Shown here in pieces: positions 58,197-64,000 of a stretch of DNA of 64,000 bases (its first letter is position 1; every line of letters begins with the position of its first letter). Source of the DNA: Aporrectodea caliginosa. Lineage: Eukaryota > Annelida > Clitellata > Crassiclitellata > Lumbricidae. Below the pieces are notes generated by a model, which made no database searches, was not told the origin of the DNA, and saw only the letters and a list, made by a program, of their open reading frames with translations. The DNA lies in contig JACEVL010000004.1 of NCBI GenBank assembly GCA_020284085.1, forward strand, positions 1,203,307 through 1,267,306, in the 5' to 3' direction. The translations under genes were made by a program, and so were the position numbers.

Positions 58197-59165
58197 TTTT
58201 TATTTCGCACAAAGCAGAACAGAGAAACTAAGCAAACTAAGCAGACTAGAACAGAAATACAAAAATACGAGAACTCCTTCCCCAACAGACTGGGAGACAA
58301 CTCAAACTAATGTGGACGTACACATAATTTCCGTACGGCCTTGTCCACGGCATTCTAAATAGAGTCGTGCCTCGACCCTGCACGCCTATAGCCTATCAAT
58401 GAATTGATAAGGTGAGATCGTTCACTACCGTCTACCGCGGCCTGTTTGAGTTGGTGCACGCCATTAAGACTCCCGTGCATGGACGTGCTATAGACCTATA
58501 GACCGAGATTCGGTTTCAAAATGTAGGCTAAACTGAGACTTAGGCTATAGGTCTACGAAAAATTGCCAAAAACTGCCAATTGTTCGCGATTATAATGTTC
58601 TGCATGTTCTGCGTAGGCCTATACAGCGATGCATGAGCAGCATGACGATCGACTTCGAAATTCTTGTCCTGACCTGATTCTGATTATTTTAATATTATGC
58701 TTAATCCGCCTTTCGGTATCCGTGTCTCACTCTCACTTAACTGTTTGTATGGATCGGTGTGTGCATTTTGAGCGTTCACATCTACAGTCTAATTTCCTGT
58801 CATTCTATGCTTCCCTCTAGCGTTCTCTCGACTAGTCCAGGCTGTATCTGATGTTTGCGCACGTTTTTGACTCTGTCTACAACTCTACATTGTCAATTGA
58901 GTAGACCCTATTGTAGCAACATTATCTGACCGGCGCTACAGCAGTCGGTACAGATGAGAATTCAGTTGACATGATTGCATGATTCAGATAGTTCCTGCTA
59001 CGAAGACACGTAGCCCACCACTCTCAGCTGCATATGATGTTGACTGCTGCAAGTAGGCCTATACTGTAGCCTACGTGTGCCATCAAGGCCTAAGTTAGGC
59101 CTATGTAAAGAATATATTAGGCTATACAGGCCTACGAATGACTAATAATAGACTTGGATGTGACT
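57600..59165. other. No gene seen; short repeats only
   Basis: GGGGGATTATGTCCGA recurs about three times at 57722-57775. An (AT)n run lies at 58158-58196. No coding signature was found. Confidence 0.5.
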
Positions 59166-59171
59166 GCTCCC

Positions 59172-59637
59172 TAGGGGCCGTCCATAAATTACGTCACGCA
59201 CCTAGGGGGGAGGTGGGTCGGAAATTTGTGACGATGTGTGACATGGGGGTGGGGGTCTGAGTAGTGTGACGTCACACCCGGTCTATGTTATTAAATTTAG
59301 CAATTAACAACAATTTAATTTTAATAATAACAGCACTAATTTTGACGATTAAATTTTCATTATTTTTTAAAATTATTTTAATGTATACGGGCACCATTAT
59401 TAATAATTTTCTAATTATTTCAATATTTGGTCACCGTTAGATTTTAAAATATTCATGCTTTCGCTATTTGTTCCATGAAGGAGCATTTTGCTTCGCCATG
59501 GAAATTGGTTTTAGGGGGGTCAGAGCTTTGTGACGTCATTTTCAGAGGGGGTCTTACTTTTTGTGACGAAGTGTGACGAGGGGAGGGGGGTAAAAATCGA
59601 CCAAAATAGCGTGACGTCATTTATGGACGGCCCCTAT
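59172..59637. mobile_element. TIR element with about 27-bp inverted repeats
   Basis: The left end TAGGGGCCGTCCATAAAT followed by TACGTCACGC is mirrored at the right (GCGTGACGTCATTTATGGAC followed by GGCCCCTA) with one or two mismatches. Subterminal GTGTGACG words face each other. The interior (59280-59450) is AT-rich and non-coding. The TA at each end may be the target duplication. Superfamily is uncertain; this terminus type is widespread in invertebrate MITEs. Confidence 0.88.
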
Positions 59638-59639
59638 TA

Positions 59640-60045
59640 TAAATACACTGCTGTAGTCACGAAACGCTACTTGAACTCTGCCTTGCTATGCGAGTGTGTC
59701 TGCACAAAAGTGGGTGTGCTCGATCGAGCGTCTGTCTATAATCTGTTTGCGTGCAAAACTACTGCCTAAAATAATATGAAGGATTGCAGTGCATATGAAG
59801 ACAGTATGAACTAGTGAAGGTCACGTGTCAGCCTATTGGATAATTGGACCCTCAGAGCAATTATCTAAGTGTTTTCTTAGAACGACGAACGACGCATAGT
59901 TAACGCGAATGGATAGGCCTAGGGTGCAATGGCTTCTATCTCACCGAATATGTATGGGTCGAGGGAGGCACCGTTGTCACACTTGGCGGCGGTTGAGAGA
60001 AAGCGAGCACTTTGTGCAGTTTCTAGTAAAAGACGCTGTTATATC
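59640..60045. other. No gene seen
   Basis: Unrecognised sequence with short unsupported open frames. Confidence 0.5.
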
Positions 60046-60049
60046 AAAG

Positions 60050-60115
60050 ATGATCGGCGGCGTCCGTCCTCCTCCTTCGTTCAGGCTTGAGACTGGCAAC
60101 ACCAGAAAACGGAAG
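60050..60115 (-). repeat. Palindromic DNA-transposon fragment, right arm
   Basis: GGCGTCCGTCCTCCTCCTTC followed by CAGGCTTGAGACTGGCAAC matches the right-arm end of the palindrome family. Confidence 0.65.
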
Positions 60116-60174
60116 TGGCGAAGTTAATCGAAGCCTTAAAGCCAGTCGGCCTAGTTAAATGCACCGGGGAAGAA

Positions 60175-60660
60175 GTTGATCGAATGCCAGTCTACTGTTC
60201 ACGATCCAGCCACTTCTTCCAACCCGCTCCTCCTCCTCCCTAACACTGCTCCGCCCTTCCGTCGCCTCATCACTAAAATTTTCAAATCGCTCCATAGCCA
60301 TAGCTGTTCCACCTCTTTGGAACAAACTTCCGCCAGCACTACGACAAATATCTGACCCATCCTACGAAGTCACAAAAACTCCACCTCTCGACGCTATCTC
60401 TCCACAGGTCTTTCACTCGAAACTGAAAACACTGCTTTTTGAAAAATCCTATCCTGAATCCAACACTTCTCCCTGCCTACCTCGCCGTCTAAACACCAAA
60501 CACCATCCACCTTAGCCGCCTGCCTGTCTGCCTGCCTGACTCTCTGGATTTTGACCCCTGCCTATCGATTTTGTTTTGATTGAGCGCCTGTGAATAAGCT
60601 GGTTCCCTCGACTTCGCTTTTGTGGGCGCTGTAGAAGTTCCGATTTTACGATTACCCAAG
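60175..60660 (+). mobile_element. CR1/L2-like LINE C-terminus with complete 3' end
   Basis: With frame slips the plus strand reads AIAVPPLWNKLPPALRQISD and then PQVFHSKLKTLLFEKSYPES, the classic LWN-x-LP and FK-x-LKT-x-LF blocks at the end of CR1/L2 ORF2. The 3' UTR follows with TTGAGCGCCTGTGAATAAGC and TTTTGTGGGCGCTGTAGAAG (stem-loop) and ends TTTTACGATTACCC. It links the orphan 3' ends at 11145, 24545, 38018 and 61783 to a LINE. Confidence 0.88.
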
Positions 60661-60829
60661 GCTTATAAACCGTGGTGTCTCTCTCACACTGTGGCTTAGA
60701 CCTTGAAACCGAAAGCCCTATAATAGCCATCCCTATACGATAATGTTTTCATACGACCGCGTGCAAACCACTTTGTAGATTCTCAAAATGTACAGTCGTA
60801 TTTGGAAAAGAGAAACCAACAGCGACTAT

Positions 60830-60831
<2 letters not shown>

Positions 60832-60875
<44 letters not shown>

Positions 60876-60876
60876 T

Positions 60877-60922
<46 letters not shown>

Positions 60923-61005
60923 GGACGGACGGACGGACGGACGGACATACAGACAGACATACAGGCAGACATACAGACAGACAGACAGGCAGACAGACAA
61001 ACAAA
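60832..61005. repeat. (ACAG)n microsatellite
   Basis: About 170 bp of ACAG tetramers with an ACGG island at 60920-60945. Open frames on both strands are artefacts. Confidence 0.97.
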
Positions 61006-61257
61006 GTAGAAAGAAAGAGAGAGAGAGGGCGCGCGAGTGTAGCCGATCTGGCCTGAGTCATTTATTCAGACTTGTAGCGTACGTCAGCCGTAGCGATCAT
61101 TGTGCGCTTGCATGCAGATAAGCATACGGAACTGAGAAGAACGTTAGTCTTCTGCAACGGTTATCTGGCTATGGAAAGCCGTTGCCATCATTAACACAAT
61201 TCAACGTCACCGATGTTACCACATGCACCAGTATGCATATGTATGTGTGTATGGTAC

Positions 61258-61460
61258 TATGGATGTATGTATGTATGTATGTATGTATGTATGTATGTAT
61301 GTATGTATGTATGTATGTATGTATGTATGTATGTATGTATGTATGTATGTATGTATGTATGTATGTATGTATGTATGTATGTATGTATGTATGTATGTAT
61401 GTATGTATGTATGTATGTATGTGGTACGTAGCGTATGTACGTATGTATGTAATAATGTAT
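61258..61460. repeat. (ATGT)n microsatellite
   Basis: A nearly perfect tract of about 165 bp from 61258 to 61420, then broken copies up to 61460. Confidence 0.97.
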
Positions 61461-61782
61461 GTATGTATTTAAATAGTGCCTTTACGTAGCCTGTTATCTC
61501 AAAGTTGCTATAGCCTTATTTGCTACATGTAACATCATCATAATTAAGATGCCAACGTGATCAAAATAATTATATCGCAGTCATTTTCATCCACGTAATT
61601 ATTTCCATCATCTTAATTACTGTCGTCGTCTTTTCCTTGCCAGCAGCATGCCCACATAAAGCCCATGATAGGACTTTATATGGAGTCCATTTGGGACTTT
61701 TGGGTCCAATTAAATAATGCCCATGGAAATTATGCTGGCAGGATTCATTATCGCCATCATTATTAATTAATGTCGTCGCAAG

Positions 61783-61870
61783 CGTATTCGTAATCTGGAG
61801 ATTTTTACAGCGCACAAACACTATAAGTCGCGGGAAGCAGCCTCTTACAGACGTTCAGCCTGAATAAAAT
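61783..61870 (-). mobile_element. LINE 3' end fragment
   Basis: GTATTCGTAATCTGGAGATT followed by TACAGCGCACAAACACTATA: a diverged member of the 3' end family at 60573. Confidence 0.65.
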
Positions 61871-61984
61871 CAATAGACAGGTAAAGGGTCATAAACGGTT
61901 GCAGGCCAAGATTCGAGTATCAGGCTGAGGCTGCGGTAGATAGAGAGGTAAAGGGCAGAGGAGGGATCAGGATAGAGTCTGTGA

Positions 61985-62363
61985 CAGGGCCGGATTAAGA
62001 CTTTTGGGGCCCTAAGCCAAGGGCCGGGTTAAGACATCCGGGGCCCTTACCGGAAAGCCATGCAAAAAATTTTTCCCCCAGATTTGGAGAAAAACCATGT
62101 TTATTAACTTTGAAAAATTTCTGATGACTTTTTTTTGCTTTTCCATCTTTTTTCCAGAAGAAAATTGTCAAATAGGACCTTTGTACCATCTGATTTCTTA
62201 TTTCCTGACAGTTGGGGGCCCTCAAAACGTTGTGGGGCCCTAAGCCATGTCAAATAGACAGGTTTGTACCATCTGATTTTATATTTCCTGACAGTTGGGG
62301 CCCTCAAAACGTTGTGGGGCCCTAAGCCATGGCTTATTTCGCTTATAGGTTAATCCGGCTCTG
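61985..62363. mobile_element. hAT-type element, 379 bp, with 8-bp TSD
   Basis: The ends CAGGGCCGGATTAA and TTAATCCGGCTCTG are inverted repeats with one mismatch. Flanking 8-mers GTCTGTGA (61977-61984) and GTCTGTCA (62364-62371) differ at one base. GGGGCCCTAAGCCA words occur four times inside. No transposase coding was recognised. Confidence 0.88.
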
Positions 62364-62682
62364 GTCTGTCAAAATAGAAGTGTTTACAGCGTTGAGTTAG
62401 GCCTAAATACCGGCCAGGTGATTGCCAGAGGTGCAATGGTGGTGGGTTCGCACCATGATGGATAAAATAACTGTAGAGTTTATTCTAGAGTGGTTAGGGA
62501 TACAGGCCCAGTGTCACTGAACATGTTTAGACTCTCGTCTTCGCCTGGACTAGTTACCGTTATCCAATACGATTTGCCTAATTTGAGCCCTAGCTTGTAT
62601 GTATATATAGGCCCCTATAGCTGTCGGTGGATGACTTTGATCGTGTTTGTGTGTCTCAGGCTCTCAGCCGATTATCCTTAGC

Positions 62683-62687
<5 letters not shown>

Positions 62688-62716
<29 letters not shown>
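62688..62716. repeat. (TA)n microsatellite
   Basis: Short alternating TA run. Confidence 0.9.
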
Positions 62717-62721
<5 letters not shown>

Positions 62722-62844
62722 TATAAATCTCTACCATAGTGTCAACATTCCAGATAGCCGGAATACCAGAATGAGTACCAGCCACTTCGATAGGGGCTAT
62801 ACACCTAAATTTTACACAATGCACTACGCGAGTGGATGCAGGGG

Positions 62845-63045
62845 TTGGAAGGAGGAGGAGGAGGAAGGAGGAAGGAGTTGGACGGACGGTTGTAGACATG
62901 GATGGAAGGATGAAGGACGGAGGGAGGCAGGGATGGAGGGACGGACACACGGACGGATGGATGGAGATAGGGAGGGGAGGGACGGAGGGAGGGACGGATG
63001 GTGAGAGGGAGCGAGAGGCAGGGGAGAGGGAGAGGGCTTATGTCA
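62845..63045. repeat. (GGA)n/(GGAC)n purine-rich tract
   Basis: About 200 bp of mostly G and A on the plus strand (GGAGGAGG, then GGACGGA/GGATGGA, then GGGAGAGG). It mirrors the pyrimidine tract at 13480-13875. Confidence 0.9.
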
Positions 63046-63059
63046 ATCACATATTATAA

Positions 63060-63350
63060 CGTGACGACGCATCTCTTAATAGTTTCAAATTATTTTTGAC
63101 CGTCTCAGGACGGGAAAACATCTAGTAAAGACTAGTATATATAATGTATATAATATTATATGCTTACAGAAATGATCGTATCATTTTCGTATGACCTACA
63201 TTTTATGTAGTTCAGTTCAGTAGGAAAGGAAATCCATAGGAAATAGTCCTATTAGCCTACATGCAGAGGGAAAGAGCTTAAGCCAATTCCAGGTTGTTGT
63301 TGCATGTTCTCCACTCCATGTCAACAAAGCAATGAGACTTACGTACCTAT
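63060..63350. other. No feature seen
   Basis: Unrecognised sequence with TATA-like words at 63135-63160 and no coding or repeat signature. Confidence 0.5.
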
Positions 63351-63356
63351 AACCCA

Positions 63357-63430
63357 GTTGGCTACGTTGGTTAGAGCGCACGTCCCATGCACTTCAGTCC
63401 GCGCGAATCCTGGTTCGCCTCCCGATGGTA
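63357..63430 (+). other. tRNA-like sequence, probably SINE head or tRNA pseudogene
   Basis: GTTGGCTACGTTGGTTAGAG resembles an A-box region and CGAATCCTGGTTCGCCTCCC a B-box region at tRNA-like spacing. Acceptor-stem pairing is not convincing, so a functional tRNA is unlikely. Confidence 0.45.
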
Positions 63431-63691
63431 TCTTATTTAAGAGATTTTAATCTCGGGCTAGCACGGTCCGTAGGCCTACACGCGCACCGTATAGCCTACA
63501 TGGCGTAGCGCCATTTCAAAAGGGCAGCGGTGGTGCAGGATCTTATCCATCAATTCATTGAAAAATGAGCAGGGTCGAGGTGGTAAGGTCGCTACATAAA
63601 AACTTGGGCATTTACATATTAATCATTTGATTATCGTTGTAATGATCAACGCCTCCAGCATCGTAGAAACGCATTATAGGAGTGATAGACG

Positions 63692-63932
63692 CAACTCCAC
63701 CACTGTTTATACTCTTGCAGTGCCAGTCCCGGGCCTGGATAAAGTAGGAGGAGGGCGACGGCCGCGACGCTAATGATCTTTGTTATCACACAGTGTCGTC
63801 AAACTGAAACCACTACTATAGGCTAGCTAGTAGTAGTAGTTTCAGTTTAACGACACTGTGTGATAACAAACATCACTATCGTCGCACTCCTTCATCCAGG
63901 CCTGGGGGCCGACATGACAGTGGCGGAGTTCC
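63692..63932. mobile_element. Full-length palindromic DNA element (foldback/MITE)
   Basis: Two arms of 105-130 bp face each other around GCTAGCTAG (63821-63829). The left arm reads GTGCCAGTCCCGGGCCTGGA ... TAATGATCTTTGTTATCACA ... GTCAAACTGAAAC and the right arm is its near-complement, ending CAGTGGCGGAGTT. Half-copies are at 17023, 19430, 19900, 23530 and 60050. No coding. Confidence 0.88.
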
Positions 63933-63939
63933 TCCCTTT

Positions 63940-64000
63940 TTTTCTCACACTGCAAAATTCTTGCAAGATTGCACTTTTGCTTACTTCAATATGCAGGCGT
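63940..64000 (+). mobile_element. Partial copy of the 45914 hAT-type MITE
   Basis: TCTCACACTGCAAAATTCTT followed by GCAAGATTGCACTTTT matches the interior of 45914-46057 and runs off the window edge directly after the palindromic element. Confidence 0.8.

Noticed and set aside
63357..63430. Functional tRNA gene
   Set aside because: A- and B-box-like words exist but stem pairing and a clear anticodon arm are not convincing; kept only as a tRNA-like relic.

Overview
This window is animal genomic DNA: it has split genes with GT-AG introns, tRNA-derived SINEs, CR1/L2-type LINE debris, non-autonomous hAT elements and very abundant microsatellites. The gene content (a TBX6/VegT-class T-box gene, an animal-type alkaline phosphatase exon, a spliced methyltransferase gene), the repeat style and the recurrent palindrome TAGGCCTA suggest a marine invertebrate, possibly an echinoderm or hemichordate. 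The phylum is inference. About nine tenths of the window is repeat-derived or featureless.

Layout. 1-2.1 kb: LINE debris, a GATCAAA-type minisatellite and one alkaline phosphatase exon on the minus strand. 2.15-9.03 kb: a 6.9-kb minisatellite built from an 8-base and an 11-base word, open in all three forward frames. 9.3-10.3 kb: a 13-copy minisatellite with an exact 30-base period, running into a SINE remnant with a (TAA)n tail. 10.3-24.9 kb: microsatellites, LINE and SINE fragments and many pieces of one palindromic DNA-transposon family. 24.9-29.9 kb: the left part of a Polinton/Maverick (adintovirus-like) element with an intact protein-primed DNA polymerase B, a double zinc-ribbon protein, an adenain-like protease and the N-terminus of a fourth protein. 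It is cut by a 489-bp segment that recurs at 37.2 kb. 31.4-32.3 kb: a hAT element with a perfect 8-bp target duplication.

33.6-42.7 kb: a complete six-exon T-box transcription factor gene on the plus strand. All junctions are phase-consistent and the product is 621 residues. Its 4.6-kb second intron is full of LINE, SINE and microsatellite material. 42.8-51.6 kb: SINEs and four further hAT-type or related non-autonomous elements, two of them separated by only 21 bp. 51.7-57.6 kb: a minus-strand gene of eight solid exons, plus one predicted small exon, for a SAM-dependent-methyltransferase-like protein of unknown substrate. 57.6-64 kb: more TIR elements, LINE ends, microsatellites and a nearly perfect 240-bp palindrome.

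The three host genes show no functional link to one another. The unifying theme is the repeats. Both SINE families and the local LINE 3' ends carry an AGCGC(C)...(G)GCGCT stem-loop just before a microsatellite tail. This suggests one CR1/L2-like reverse transcriptase mobilises them all and seeds most of the long (CATA)n and (ATT)n tracts.
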